NCBI RefSeq assembly: GCF_029784155.1
Contig: NC_073693.1
Location: 116,090,503-116,154,502, forward strand
From: Uranotaenia lowii
Taxonomy: Eukaryota > Arthropoda > Insecta > Diptera > Culicidae
Reading direction: 5' to 3'
DNA: 64,000 nt
This document shows positions 10,280-20,666 of this stretch, in pieces. The translations under genes and the position numbers were made by a program. Under the pieces are notes generated by a model that saw nothing but the letters and a program-made list of their open reading frames with translations, ran no database searches and had not been told where the DNA came from. Each line of letters starts with the position of its first letter. The stretch's first letter is position 1.

Positions 10280-11771
10280 AGAAAAAAGTTGGCAAAAGCT
10301 ACCTTGAAATGCGGCTACACCTTGAACACCGTAAAATACGATAAATTAAATACATAATTAATTCGGATCTCGCTTGAGTTCTGAAACTGAAAAAAAACAA
10401 TACAAACAATATCATAAGTAATCAAAATTGCATAAAAATCCCTGGAATCTTCACTTTTACATGAGAAAAAATAGCAATAATAAAAAACTGAATTAATTTT
10501 AAATAACATTAAATATTAAAAATAAAACATGATTGCAATTAAATAAATGACCACCCTATGAAAAAGAAGTAACCACCACCATCACGAGCACGTATTGCCG
10601 CTTTCTTTTACCTACACGCGATTTCAGCTGAAAAAGAATCTCGTATTCTCTATATATCAACAAATGCGATGTACATTTCATAAAACATTTCATTCAAATA
10701 AAAAAAATTAAAGATTACTGTATAAAAAGATAACTTATAAAATAATACTGTAAGTTGGAATTCTCTCACCCAATTCTGGCCTCTCCAGTTATTTCTTCTC
10801 TGTTTGGTTCAGCAACTCTAGCAACTCAGTCATGCATGCTGTTTTTGAAACAGTGGCTGAGAATAAACGCACACCAGGACGAATCTCGAATGAAGCAGCC
10901 ACCCGCACTATGTAGACAATACCTTTTTTCACAACCCCCAATTTGTAAGTGTAAATAATATCATGCTGTAGGTACATACTTGATGAATCTTTTAAAAGTT
11001 TAAGTTGGTTGTAACTTATCAATATCGTAGCCGCCTTTTCCAATTTCTTTCTTCATTCAAAACTATTTCCTTTTTCAACCTAGCGTACGAGGCAAAATAT
11101 CAACAGCACCCCCAGTCTTGAATCTCACTCAACACATTCTTCAACCCCTTGTTAGAGATGCTCTCTCCAAGCTCCCACAATGTCCCGTTTGCTGAAACAA
11201 TTTCTTTGTGTGGGTGTTATATGAGCGCAAATCATATTCCCCACAACTCTGCGAACCTACGGAGCCACTATTACAAACGTTTCGATTGCCCTCCCACACT
11301 ACAGCATTTCACTGTAACCCTTTACACGTCATTGCATTTTGATTGACGGACGCGTTTTACTTCACACACAGAACACTATTCATCAACGCATAGGACTGCC
11401 ATTTCATTCACATTCTTGAGGAAGCGACCATTGAAGTTGTTTGAAGCACGTGGTCTCGCTCCTATATATAACTACACACCAACACTACTGAGGCCTCTCA
11501 CAATCAATGAGAAATTCACCACTCTAAAAGCTTCAGCAACAAATGTGGTACTGCCACGCGAATATATATATTTTTTTTAAATTGATTTTTTCCATCAACC
11601 GCCGCAATTTCTGTCCAATTTCTACGATGTACACCTCACCATCCGCCCGATTTACTGAAAAGCACCACTCTTGCCATTAAAAAAGACGTAAAACACGACA
11701 ATTCGACGCAAATATTCGGAACGATAAAAAACGCGTAGAACTCGTACTTTTTCACCACGTCGGATCACTTG

Positions 11772-11793
11772 ATAAAACTGAAGTTCTGCTCGT
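11772..11793 (+). repeat. 22-bp direct repeat, right copy (target duplication)
   Basis: Exact second copy of 7186-7207. From here ORF2 resumes at TEVLLV-TNKR. The frame shifts by two relative to the first half because the inserted length is not a multiple of three. Confidence 0.9.
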
Positions 11794-12709
11794 GACCAAT
11801 AAAAGAGTTGTGCGGCACATGGAGATTACTGTTGGAGGGCACACGACATCTTCGAAACAGCAGCTGAAATACCTTGGAGTAATGGTCGACCATCGCCTAA
11901 GTTTTGGTGCGCATGTCAAATACTGTTGCGAAAGTGCATCGAAAGTCATAGATTCATTGGCCTGGATTATGCCGAACTGCCATGGTCCAAAGATTAGCAA
12001 GAGACGTCTCCTTGCGAGCGTAGCACTGTCGAAACTACGATACGGAGGAGCGGCCTGGAGCTCCGCGATAGAGGTAGAGCGCAACAGATCCAAATTACGG
12101 AGCACACATCGGTTGATAGCCATGCGAGTTTCCTGTGCGTACAGGACCATATCAGCAGATGCAGCTTTTGTCATCGCGGGCATGGTTCCCATCGACATAA
12201 CTCTGGCGGAGGATATGGAATGTTACAAAGCAAGAGCTGTTAGAGGAGTGCGTAATATTCAACGAGCAGCGTCAATGCTCAAGTGGCAGGAGCAATGGGA
12301 CGCATCGAACAACGCAAGATGGACGCATAGGCTAATCCCGAGGCTTTCAGACTGGGTAAATCGGAAGTATGGAGAGGTCAACTTCTACCTGACGCAGTTC
12401 CTTTCGGGTCATGGGTGCTTTAAGCAATACCTTCATCGGTTTAAGCTTATCAGCTCGCCTTATTGCCCGGAATGCGTAGAGACGGAGGAATCGGCAGAAC
12501 GTGCTATCTTTGTCTGCCCCAGGTTCAATTCAAGGCGTCAACAACTTCAAAATTTGAACGCTGAAAACATAGTGAGTGAAATGTGTCGCGACGAACAGTC
12601 ATGGCGTGCTATAGTCGACGAAATCTCGCAAATCATGCGCGATCTGATAAGGATCAGGAAAGATGATGAACGGAGAGAGCGAGATAGTCAACCAAATTTG
12701 ACAAGCTAA
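11792..12709 (+). CDS. R1-clade LINE ORF2, C-terminal part
   Basis: This is the 305-residue continuation of ORF2 after the 4.56-kb insertion. It starts in the thumb-side region (SSKQQLKYLGVMVDHRLSF, the typical LKYLG motif after the RT palm). It runs through a helical connection domain and ends with a cysteine-rich motif (SPYCPECVETEES...FVCPRF) resembling the C-terminal CCHC/HCCH finger of R1-clade proteins. The usual histidine of that finger is not obvious, since the spacer reads EESAERAIFVC. The stop codon is TAA... shortly before the 3' UTR (frame ends at 12709). The piece has no start codon of its own and would not be translated independently. Together with 5034-7207 it accounts for a normal-length ORF2 of roughly 1,000 residues. 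Confidence 0.88.
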   Translation: MTNKRVVRHMEITVGGHTTSSKQQLKYLGVMVDHRLSFGAHVKYCCESASKVIDSLAWIMPNCHGPKISKRRLLASVALSKLRYGGAAWSSAIEVERNRSKLRSTHRLIAMRVSCAYRTISADAAFVIAGMVPIDITLAEDMECYKARAVRGVRNIQRAASMLKWQEQWDASNNARWTHRLIPRLSDWVNRKYGEVNFYLTQFLSGHGCFKQYLHRFKLISSPYCPECVETEESAERAIFVCPRFNSRRQQLQNLNAENIVSEMCRDEQSWRAIVDEISQIMRDLIRIRKDDERRERDSQPNLTS

Positions 12710-12950
12710 TGAAAGGTCTTGGGCCTCGTATGACACTTCAATTCAAAAGCAACGCGATCTTAGGGCGCGGTATAACCCTAATCTGGACTCATACGTGTGG
12801 TGGGACTTAAAAGGTCTCACGTACTCAGCTACGATCTTTCCTGCAGCAAAAGGAAGCGGAGATACCATTCGGGGTGGTCGTGTCGGGATTCTAGCTTGGT
12901 AGTTTCTCAATCGGCCATGCCTTGGTGGTTAGAAATCCTGCGGAAGTGGT

Positions 12951-13084
12951 TGCTGTGACGGGCGCGAGTTACTTTGAAAGCGTTACCTAACCGGCACACG
13001 TTTCGAGGTCCCCGGGATAGTGGATGCTGTGACGGGCGTGAGTTATTATGAAAGCGTTACCTAACCGGCACACGTTTCGGGGTC
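12951..13084 (+). repeat. Tandem 60-bp repeat in the LINE 3' UTR (74-bp spacing)
   Basis: Positions 12951-13010 and 13025-13084 both read TGCTGTGACGGGCG(C/T)GAGTT, then GAAAGCGTTACCTAACCGGC and ACACGTTTCG(A/G)GGTC. The rest of the 3' UTR runs to the poly(A) at 13363. Repeated 3' UTR blocks are common in LINEs and may be bound by the reverse transcriptase, but that is inference. Confidence 0.8.
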
Positions 13085-13381
13085 TTCCGTACCAGTCTGA
13101 AGTTGACGATAGAGGAAAAGAAGAAGGAGGAAGAAGGATAAAGCAGAACGATGATCAAGGAGAAATTGAGGAAAAATTGAGAAAGAGGAAAAGGGTGAGA
13201 TGTATAAGTGCATGAGCACAGCCTACCCCTTGATGTAGTATCATAGGGTGAAACCAAGGGGCACATCTGGCACACGAAGCCCAAGGTGGTTTTAGTGGGA
13301 CGAACCCACACACGGCAGCAAACACCCGGCTGTTATGGTTTGAAGTCAAATTTCCATCTTGTAAAAAAAAAAAAAAAAAAA

Positions 13382-14310
13382 ACCCGCACGTGCTCGAATT
13401 TATATAAAACTAGCTGACCCGGCAAACTTCGTTAAGCCTTTGAATTTCGCAAAAATAATGAACATGTAAATAAGCAGAAAATAGGTAAATAATTGTTTAC
13501 GCTCATAAACTGGATTGTTACCTTCAAACGGAGTGAATCGTCACAGTTTTTTTTTACTATTTTCGTAATACTTCTGTCATATTATGGTAGTGCCTACCTC
13601 CAGGGGCAAAATTTTTCGAAGAAGATTGACTTCCAACAAAACTGGAAAGCGAATATCTTCTGGGATAAAGTTAAAAATCTATTGTCTTCCATTTTACATT
13701 TTTTTTTTCATTTACAGAGGATCATTGACACCGATACGTTCAATTTCTATTAACCCCAAGATAAGTGCCAAAAGTGTTTTGTTGAAATGTGTAGTCATTT
13801 TAAGCAGTTTTGATCAAATGTCTTTCCTTTTTTCGCCAAAACCATGTTTGAAATTTTCTTTATCGTATAGGTACTTAATTTGGAGAAATGGCATAACACT
13901 TTTCATGGCATGAAATTTCGCGTTTTTTTTATGCTGCAAATATATGAATATCAACAAATTTTCATATACCATTCTGTTTTTCGTTATCTATCATGCATTT
14001 GATATGTTCTCTGTATTAGATAATCTCCTCTCAATTTTTAAAATCATCTTTTTTATATCGACTTTAACTTTATCATATTTATCGAGAAATGGATGTTTAA
14101 GCACTGAACAAAGAAAATTAGAACATTCAGTATATGTGTATGTACATGGAATTTTTATTCACAGCTATTTCAAATCAAACGGTTATGTCTTTTGACGTAG
14201 AATTACGTCTTACGGGAACATTATAGGGATACAAATTGAAATTCGCGAACGAATCTCGCGTCACGAAAACGTTCCAATTAAAGGACATCTTTTCCGAAGA
14301 ATAATTTGAA
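13382..14310. other. Right half of split repeat, then AT-rich DNA
   Basis: 13382-13410 continues the repeat interrupted by the LINE. At 13410 ACTAGCTGACCCGGCAAACT begins, a phrase related to ACTAGCTTACCCGGTGTGCT at 36526. This looks like the conserved start of a dispersed insect repeat, but here it fades after about 30 bp. The remainder to 14310 is AT-rich. The open frames at 13493-13753, 13584-13913 and 13944-14195 have no recognisable domains. Confidence 0.4.
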
Positions 14311-14315
14311 TCGGT

Positions 14316-14524
14316 TGTGTGTTGGTACACTTACACTAATAAAGCGCAAATACAAATTGGTGCGCAAAACACCCGAGCGAAAAAACCTCGATCGTCGACC
14401 CAAACTGCACTAGATCCGAAGTTATAAAAGGGCGAAGATTGCGCCGCCACGGTTTCATTTGTTTTTTGGGCATTCTCCCGTGTGGTCGGAGAGGCATTCT
14501 TTCCTAGAGTAGTTGATGTACCTA
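14316..14524 (+). promoter_or_regulatory. TATA-containing, possible solo-LTR or core promoter
   Basis: The segment is less AT-rich than its neighbours. It starts TGTTGGTACACTTAC, contains TATAAAAGGGC at 14423 and an initiator-like TTTCATTT about 33 bp later, and continues into CTCCCGTGTGGTCGGAGAGG. It is cut at 14524 by the Tc1-like MITE and seems to resume at 15249 (CTTTAAATTGATCCGG...). A TG start and a TATA box would suit a solo LTR, but no second copy or target duplication could be shown. A host promoter is the alternative. Confidence 0.3.
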
Positions 14525-15248
14525 CACTGCCGGCCAAAAGTTTGGAAACAATTTTTGGATGCCATATCTCAGCAAATTTATGGCACATTGCATATCTTTT
14601 CTTTGTATGTAATTGGCAATAATTTTATACTAAGCCTAACAGATTCGCATAAACTCGTAAGATGACAGAGCTTTAGGTGATAAAAACTCCAGGCTTTTTT
14701 AAAGTTGGTAAAAATTATCGAGAATTAATCAATCTTTACTTGAAGTTTTCATGAAGCACAAATTTATTTTAACAAATTTCCAACAAGTAAGCTTAATAGA
14801 TTAGCGATACGTTGTTTGATACCAGGGATAAAGATGATATAAAGTTGCATATTTTTGAAGACCGATAACAAACTTTTGGCCGATTCACCATAATTCGGGG
14901 TGATTCCAAACTTTTGATCGATAACTTACACTGGTGGACAAAAGTTTTCGACACATGCTAACTCATCGCATCTTACTACATTAATTCAGAAAAGTTGGTG
15001 ATGTGAATAGATTCTGGGAAATGTTCTCTATATAAGGGCATAAAATTTCCTATACTCAACTTTTCTTCCATAAGAAGGATAGACTATGCTAAAAGGAGGA
15101 ACATTTCAACAAAACACTAAAAGTGTCGAATGTTTATGTGCATCAGTCTAAGTAGCTATTTTGATAATTGAAGTACAAGGCTATCTATTGCTCAAAGTTT
15201 AACGATGTGCTTTGATAAGTATGTTTTCATGGTTTTTGGCCGGCAGTG
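14525..15248. mobile_element. Tc1-like MITE with CACTGCCGGCCAAAAGT ends
   Basis: The left end CACTGCCGGCCAAAAG and the right end TTTTTGGCCGGCAGTG are inverted repeats, each bordered by TA (14523-14524 and 15249-15250). This is the signature of a Tc1/mariner-type target duplication. There is no transposase ORF. A further GGCCGATTCACC...GGTGATTCCAAACTTTTG block inside is a partly inverted internal repeat. A second, smaller MITE sits within it at 14939-15148. A related but decayed copy begins at 43034. Confidence 0.8.
14939..15148. mobile_element. Nested ~210-bp MITE (CACTGGTGGACAAAAG ends)
   Basis: TA at 14937-14938, then CACTGGTGGACAAAAGTTTTCG. The far end is GTGTCGAATGTTTATGTGCA then TCAGTC followed by TA at 15149-15150, an imperfect inverted match. 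Internal sequence (CATGCTAACTCATCGCAT, AATAGATTCTG(A/G)GAAATGTT) also occurs at 52052-52280, identifying a family with at least two copies here. Non-autonomous, Tc1/mariner-like by its TA duplication. Confidence 0.75.
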
Positions 15249-15259
15249 TACTTTAAATT

Positions 15260-17600
15260 GATCCGGAAGAAAACCCAATGGATCGAAGCAAGCTTTTGTG
15301 CGTCGATACTCGCATGTGTTTTCAACCCTTTTTCGTTATTATGCTTTGAACTTTACCTTCATTTTGCGTGCGCTAAGATATTTTCGGAATATAAAATAAA
15401 AATTTGAGCGAATTCGATTAGTTGCTTGGCAACTTTTGAACTAAACACTTGCAAGTTCAACAAGGGCTTGGCTCTATCGCTTTTGCGATAGTGTTGCAAT
15501 GCTTAGGAAGTCGGCGATGGAGCTGGTGCTTATTTGGTTTACATGTTGCTGTGTAAAGGGGTGAGGGCTGACTTGAAACGGCACTATTGATAACAAGAAA
15601 AAATATAAAAGTCAAAATTTATCGAATGCTATATATTTTGTTATAAATAATTAAATCAATTTTTGTGAAATGGAAAAAAATATGTCGTAATTCTACGCAA
15701 ACTTTGTGGTTGTGTCTGATATACAACCTCTTAAACTTTTTTTTTTACTTTGAGATCTTGAATTCAAAATCAGAAATGAAATTCAAAAAAGTCTTTGCAT
15801 ATCTAATTCAGTTTTCATTTTCTCTGTTTTGGATCTTGAATCATATTTTCGTCGAGACTAAAAATTTTATTTTCCAAGCTTCTTGTATTTGAAGATGTTA
15901 TTGAACCAGTTATCTGTTCTTGATTTCTGATACTGAGTGTTGGATCAAATTATGAATTTTATTTTTACAAAGTCAACCCTTTTTATATCCTTAATTTTGT
16001 TTAGTTTTTTAGCACCTTAGTATGAAAGGAAGAAGTGGATAGTATCTAACATTTCCTTTGTTTTCTGATGAAATTCACATAGAATTACAAAGTTAATATC
16101 ATTCTATTCTCGAACTAACTCATTACATTCTTGACGTTTACAAAAACCAAGTAAATCAATTTATGGTCGTCTTTTTCTATTAATTAAAAATTAGACGTTC
16201 TCTTGGTGTTATACCATTAATATGAACAGAAGATTCTGTAATGGAATATTTCATTGTTATCTGTTCAGTTGTTTTGGATATGTCAAAACTTCCACAGTCA
16301 TACGTAGAATATTATTTTTCTTGATAATATGACAGTCTTTCATTTATCCGAATAACAAAACAAAATAACGGAGTAAATAAGAGAGATCAGAATTTTTCCC
16401 GCGCGTATCCTCGTCAATCCAAAATCCGGGCAATGCCAAGCAAATTTGGGCTAAATTCAGAAACTACTCAAAAAAAAAAAATTTAAACGAAAAGCACTTA
16501 AATAGTTTTTTTTTTCATGGAAACACATGGAAACGCATGATTATTATGTTTAAAGTTGCTCAAAAAATTTCGTTTTAGTACGCAAAATTAAAAAAAAATT
16601 AACTTAATAAGAGATTTTTTTTAAAGTTGCCTTGATGCTGAAGCAAAACTGACAATTTTTGAAAATGGGTATACTCCATGTCGGCTTATTGCGTTCTTTT
16701 TTTTCACCCCATACGGAAGGTGAACAATTACAATCCATTTTACTGGGGCCACGTGAAAACTACACTTGCAACGAAAATAGGCGCCAAAACTTCCTATAGA
16801 GAGATGGATGAAGATCAGCAAGCCTTGATTGCTTTTGGCGCCTTCCTACTCTGGGTGATTCGAATGAAAAAAAAAAAATGGAAATTGAGTGCCATGACTT
16901 TTATTTGATACGAATAAAAACTAAAAATTAATTTTCAAATTCCACAAAAACATTTTCAAAATTATCTCTCCGTTGTGTTTTTCTTCGCGTGAAGACGATA
17001 ACAACAAAAATAATCGCATGCAAATCGGATGATCCAGTGAGGAGTTTTGAGTGTTCGCACATTTCTGTATGGTCTGTCTCTCTCCCTGTTTTATATACAT
17101 AATAAATCTTTTTTTTATACTGCAAAAAATTTTCAAAATCGAAGGAAAATCATCCATTCAGAATCAGGACAAAATATTCTAATAAAACATGACTTTAACA
17201 ATTAAAACCTTAAACGTATCTGAAATTCAAGTATAAATTAGAATTCCGAATTTTTTTTATTTGTTTACAGTTGGTTTATTGAGTGTTTTTTAACGTTTCT
17301 TTCTAAAGTTTAATTCATGATAAGATTGCAAATTAGAATTGGGGTTCTGAATCTTTAAAGATTCTCTTTCACAAATTTCTTCACCCTCAATTTTTCATCA
17401 TTCAATTATGAATCACAAAACTTCAAATTAATTTTTCTATGAAATTCTTAAATGAAAATTCTGAAATCTGATTTAATTTAATTCTGTTTGAAATCTCAAT
17501 ATCACATCAAACAATCATATTATGGATGATCGTGAAGAAAATACAAGTAGTGCCAAACAGCAATAGAAGATTAAATATTAAAAGCTAAAAATCATCTCAA
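15260..17600. other. AT-rich DNA, no gene seen
   Basis: 2.3 kb of strongly AT-rich sequence with homopolymer runs. Short frames (15665-15892, 16621-16908, 16921-17157) lack recognisable domains. A short CCGGGCAATGCC stretch near 16425 echoes the CCCGGAT repeat. There is no evidence of coding exons or complete elements. Confidence 0.4.
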
Positions 17601-17601
17601 G

Positions 17602-17751
17602 ATTTTTTATTTATTTATTTATTCATAATTCACATGGCCATCAGCACATAGAGGCTATTCAGGACGAAGGTTTTTACAAATGTTTTCTTATAAACTAGAT
17701 TAGTAAAAATTAAATCTAAATTAGTGTATATAAATCTGATTCCTTGATGAA

Positions 17752-17754
<3 letters not shown>
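17602..17754 (-). mobile_element. 3' end of an RNase H-bearing LINE (tail part)
   Basis: Read on the minus strand this continues the protein from 23301-23840. After the shared EFIK codons it reads ESDLYTLI and a TAG, then a short 3' UTR ending in (TAAA)n at 17604-17625. An (A/T)-rich short-repeat tail rather than poly(A), together with an RNase H domain, points to the I/LOA/Loner group of LINEs. It is separated from its upstream part by the jockey-clade insertion. Confidence 0.75.
17742..17754 (+). repeat. Target duplication of the jockey-clade LINE, 3' side
   Basis: CCTTGATGAACTC here is repeated at 23301-23313, immediately outside the poly(A) end and the 5' end of the jockey-clade LINE. 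It encodes the same residues (EFIK region) of the interrupted RNase H LINE in both places, which confirms it as a target-site duplication of 13-14 bp. Confidence 0.88.
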
Positions 17755-17799
<45 letters not shown>

Positions 17800-18027
17800 A
17801 TGTCTTTATTTGTATCAAATCATCATTACACTTATATTACATTATTGCATTAAACTAGGTGTTCAGCTCAATAATGAACTGTTCATAGCCCTATAAGTAA
17901 CTAGATTATAAAAATTTATTTATAAGATTTTAATTTGCTGAGCGCAATCAAGTTTTTAATGTAGGAGAACATCCTGTAATAGCAAAAATATGTTATACTT
18001 AAAACTAAACACTATCTTAAAATTAAA

Positions 18028-20658
18028 CTAAACATAAAGAGAACGAATCTCTGCGATGGAAGACTGCATCGATTTGCCTCTGAAGTTGGAGATGATTTTG
18101 TTGGCCATCTCTTCGATCGATTCAATGCCCGCAATCCGATGAAGATCTTCGGTGCTGTGCCAAGGTGGAAGCCGCAAAATCATTTTCAGAACATTGTTCT
18201 GAATCCTCTGGATGGCTTTCTTCCTCGTCGCGCAGCAGCTAGACCAAATCGGAACTGCATACATGATCGCTGGTCGGAAAACTTGTTTGTAGATGAGCAT
18301 CTTATTTCGCAGACACAACCGGGATTTCCTGTTGATGAGAGAATAAAGAGATTTAGTGTATTTATTACATTTAGATTGAATATCGTCAATGTGATTTTTA
18401 AAAGTAAGATTCCGATCAAGTGTAAGTCCCAAGTACTTAACGTGATCAGACCATTCTAATGAAACTCCATTAAAAGTTATGGAATGATTTTCATTAGGTT
18501 TTAAAAAATTTGCTCTTGGCTTATGGGGAAATAAAATAAGTTGAGTTTTGGAAGCGTTAGGAGAAATTTTCCACATTTTCAAGTAATTCAAAAAGGAATT
18601 TAAATTTTGTTGCAATCTACTGCGTACCACCCGTAAATTTCGACCTTTGGCTGAAAGCAAAGTGTCATCAGCAAATAATCTTCTACCTTTTCCTTCTGGT
18701 ACATCAGGAAGATCAGAAGTAAAAATATTATATAAAATTGGCCCAAGTATACTACCCTGAGGGACACCAGCTCTAATGGGTGTCCTTTCAGAGCATGAAT
18801 TTTGATAGCTTACTTGTAAGGTTCGGCTAGTCAAATAATTTTGAATAATTTTGGTGAGATATACAGGAAAATCAAATCGAGCTAATTTAGCTACTAAACC
18901 TTTGTGCCAAACACTGTCAAAAGCTTTTTCAATATCAAGAAGAGCAACACCAGTTGAATAACCTTCAGATTTGCTAGCGTTAATCATATTAGTTACACTC
19001 AAAAGTTGATGTGTAGTAGAATGTCCATGACGAAAACCAAATTGTTCATCAGGGAAAATAGAATTCTGATTAATGTGAATCATCATTCTATTCAAAATAA
19101 CTCTCTCAAATAGTTTACTTAAAGAAGGAAGCAAACTAATTGGTCGATAACTTGAAGGCTCTGAAGCACTTTTTCCAGGTTTCAAAATTGGAGTTATTTT
19201 GGCATTTTTCCATTTATTAGGAAAATAAGCCAAATGAAAACATTTGTTGAAGATTTTAACTAAAAAATTTAAAGTGCTTTCAGGCAACTTTTTAATAAGA
19301 ATATAGAAAATCCCATCTTCCCCTGGAGCTTTCATATTTTTAAATTTTTTGAAAATCAATTTAAGTTCATCAATATTTGTCTCACAAGAACTTTCAAACA
19401 CATTTTGCTTGGAAAGAATATCATCAAATTCTAGGGAAATTTGAGCATCAATTGGACTTACAACGTTTAAATTAAAATCATGAGCAGACTCAAATTGTTG
19501 GGCTAATTTTTGAGCCTTTTCTGAATTAGTTAAAAGAAGTTTATCCCCATCTTTCAAAGTAGGAATTGGCTTCTGGGGCTTTTTCAAAATTTTAGTTAAT
19601 TTCCAAAATGGCTTTGAGTAGGGTTTTATATCCTCTACTGCTTTAGCAAAATTTTCATTACGAATGATATTTAAACGACGTTTGATCTCTTTTTGAAGGT
19701 CGCAATAAATTAATTTCAAATAAGGATCCCTAGTTCGTTGAAATTGGCGTCGACGAATGTTTTTCAGTCGTATCAAAAACTGAAGATCATCATCAATTAA
19801 AGGTTGATTAAATTTATAATTAACTTTAGGTATTGAAGCGGCTCTAGCATTGACTATTGAAGTTGTCAAATTTTCTACAGCCAAATCAATATCTTCTATT
19901 GAATTCAATGGAACGTTTACATCTAAATTACGTTCAATAAAATTCATATATCGCTCCCAGTTAGCCTTTTGAAAATTAAAAGTTGATTTTAAAGGGTTTT
20001 CAATGGGACTTTGGGATAAAGAAAATGTTACTGGAAGGTGGTCTGAATCGAGGTCCGCATGAGTAACTAATTGACTACAATGCTCGCCTAAATCCGTTAG
20101 AACCAAATCAATTGTGGAGGGATTTCTAATTGAAGAAAAACAAGTATGCCCATTAGGATATTCAACAGTATAATAACCTGCAGAGCAGTCATTAAACAAA
20201 ATATTCCCATTTGAATTTGATGAAATATTATTCCAAGATCGGTGTTTTGCATTAAAGTCACCAATAATAAAAAATTTAGATTTATTTCTGGTGAGTTTTT
20301 GTAAATCTCCCTTCAAAAAATTTTTCTGTTCACCGCTACATTGGAAAGGCAAATATGCGGCAACAATTATAATTTTCCCCATAGAAGTTTCTAATTCAAT
20401 TCCAATTGTTTCTAAGACTTTTGTATTGAAAGAAGGAAGAAGTCTAAATTTGAGACGACTATTGATGACAATAGCTACACCCCCACCTTGTCGATCAAGT
20501 CGATCATTTCGCAAAATTTTAAAGAAAGCATTGCTTTTCAAGTTATTGTCTGGCTTTAAAAAAGTTTCAGTGATGGCAGCAATATGTATGTTTTGAGTTT
20601 TCAAAAATAAAAAGAATTCATCTTGGTTAGCCAGCAAAGATCTAGCATTCCAATTCAT
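18028..20658 (-). CDS. Jockey-clade LINE ORF2 (endonuclease and reverse transcriptase)
   Basis: An 876-residue polyprotein that nicks chromosomal DNA and reverse-transcribes the LINE RNA. Residues 1-220 form an APE-type endonuclease: MNWNARSLL, GGGVAIVI, IIGDFNAKHRSWN (~130) and SDHLPVTF (~205). The RT has MKAPGEDGI, ILKPGKSASEPSSYRPISLL (~490), LLDIEKAFDSVWH (~575), GVPQGSILGP (~630) and catalytic LFADD (~655), then a thumb with VKYLGLTLDR and a helical C-terminus ending SLYV. I chose the ATG at 20658. The frame stays open upstream to 20700, but those codons (MPRVLVMPLS) lie in the inserted MITE. No internal stop or frameshift is present. It is expected to be catalytically competent, though uncoupled from ORF1. 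Confidence 0.93.
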   Translation of the reverse strand: MNWNARSLLANQDEFFLFLKTQNIHIAAITETFLKPDNNLKSNAFFKILRNDRLDRQGGGVAIVINSRLKFRLLPSFNTKVLETIGIELETSMGKIIIVAAYLPFQCSGEQKNFLKGDLQKLTRNKSKFFIIGDFNAKHRSWNNISSNSNGNILFNDCSAGYYTVEYPNGHTCFSSIRNPSTIDLVLTDLGEHCSQLVTHADLDSDHLPVTFSLSQSPIENPLKSTFNFQKANWERYMNFIERNLDVNVPLNSIEDIDLAVENLTTSIVNARAASIPKVNYKFNQPLIDDDLQFLIRLKNIRRRQFQRTRDPYLKLIYCDLQKEIKRRLNIIRNENFAKAVEDIKPYSKPFWKLTKILKKPQKPIPTLKDGDKLLLTNSEKAQKLAQQFESAHDFNLNVVSPIDAQISLEFDDILSKQNVFESSCETNIDELKLIFKKFKNMKAPGEDGIFYILIKKLPESTLNFLVKIFNKCFHLAYFPNKWKNAKITPILKPGKSASEPSSYRPISLLPSLSKLFERVILNRMMIHINQNSIFPDEQFGFRHGHSTTHQLLSVTNMINASKSEGYSTGVALLDIEKAFDSVWHKGLVAKLARFDFPVYLTKIIQNYLTSRTLQVSYQNSCSERTPIRAGVPQGSILGPILYNIFTSDLPDVPEGKGRRLFADDTLLSAKGRNLRVVRSRLQQNLNSFLNYLKMWKISPNASKTQLILFPHKPRANFLKPNENHSITFNGVSLEWSDHVKYLGLTLDRNLTFKNHIDDIQSKCNKYTKSLYSLINRKSRLCLRNKMLIYKQVFRPAIMYAVPIWSSCCATRKKAIQRIQNNVLKMILRLPPWHSTEDLHRIAGIESIEEMANKIISNFRGKSMQSSIAEIRSLYV

Positions 20659-20666
20659 AATATTTA

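Larger units (their letters stand above)
7208..11771 (-). mobile_element. 4.56-kb insertion without long ORFs inside ORF2
   Basis: Everything between the two copies of the 22-bp duplication is foreign to the LINE. The left edge is (ATGT)n, the right edge is ...CACGTCGGATCACTTG. If the microsatellite end is a 3' tail, the element reads on the minus strand. It would then begin with a less AT-rich 5' section (about 11771-10600) and continue as very AT-rich DNA. No frame longer than ~85 codons is present, there are no long terminal repeats, and no retrotransposon motif could be found. Candidates are a non-autonomous LINE-mobilised element, a retrocopy of a long non-coding or unspliced transcript, or an unrecognised decayed LINE. 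The insertion itself is secure. Its identity is not. Confidence 0.75.
4792..13381 (+). mobile_element. R1-clade non-LTR retrotransposon, 5'-truncated and interrupted
   Basis: A LINE running left to right: the 3' end of gag with CCHC knuckles, ORF2 with endonuclease and reverse transcriptase, a 3' UTR and a poly(A) tail at 13363-13382. The flanking 11-bp repeat ACCCGCACGTG (4781-4791 and 13382-13392) marks its limits, and the pre-insertion sequence can be compared with the related repeat at 42.7 kb. The 5' end is truncated inside gag. ORF2 is otherwise open but is split at 7207/11772 by a separate 4.56-kb insertion. Sequence motifs such as GSILGPVLWNAMY and ALLSEPY are typical of R1-clade ORF2 proteins (RT1, Waldo and relatives). 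It does not sit in rDNA. Confidence 0.88.

Noticed and set aside
10315..10509. Short frames throughout the AT-rich insert
   Set aside because: Lengths of 60-85 codons are expected by chance in a scan of this size, with no domain or partner.
7208..11771. Nuclear copy of mitochondrial DNA
   Set aside because: The insert is AT-rich enough to suggest it, but no mitochondrial gene could be recognised in any frame, and a 22-bp duplication is not expected for such insertions.
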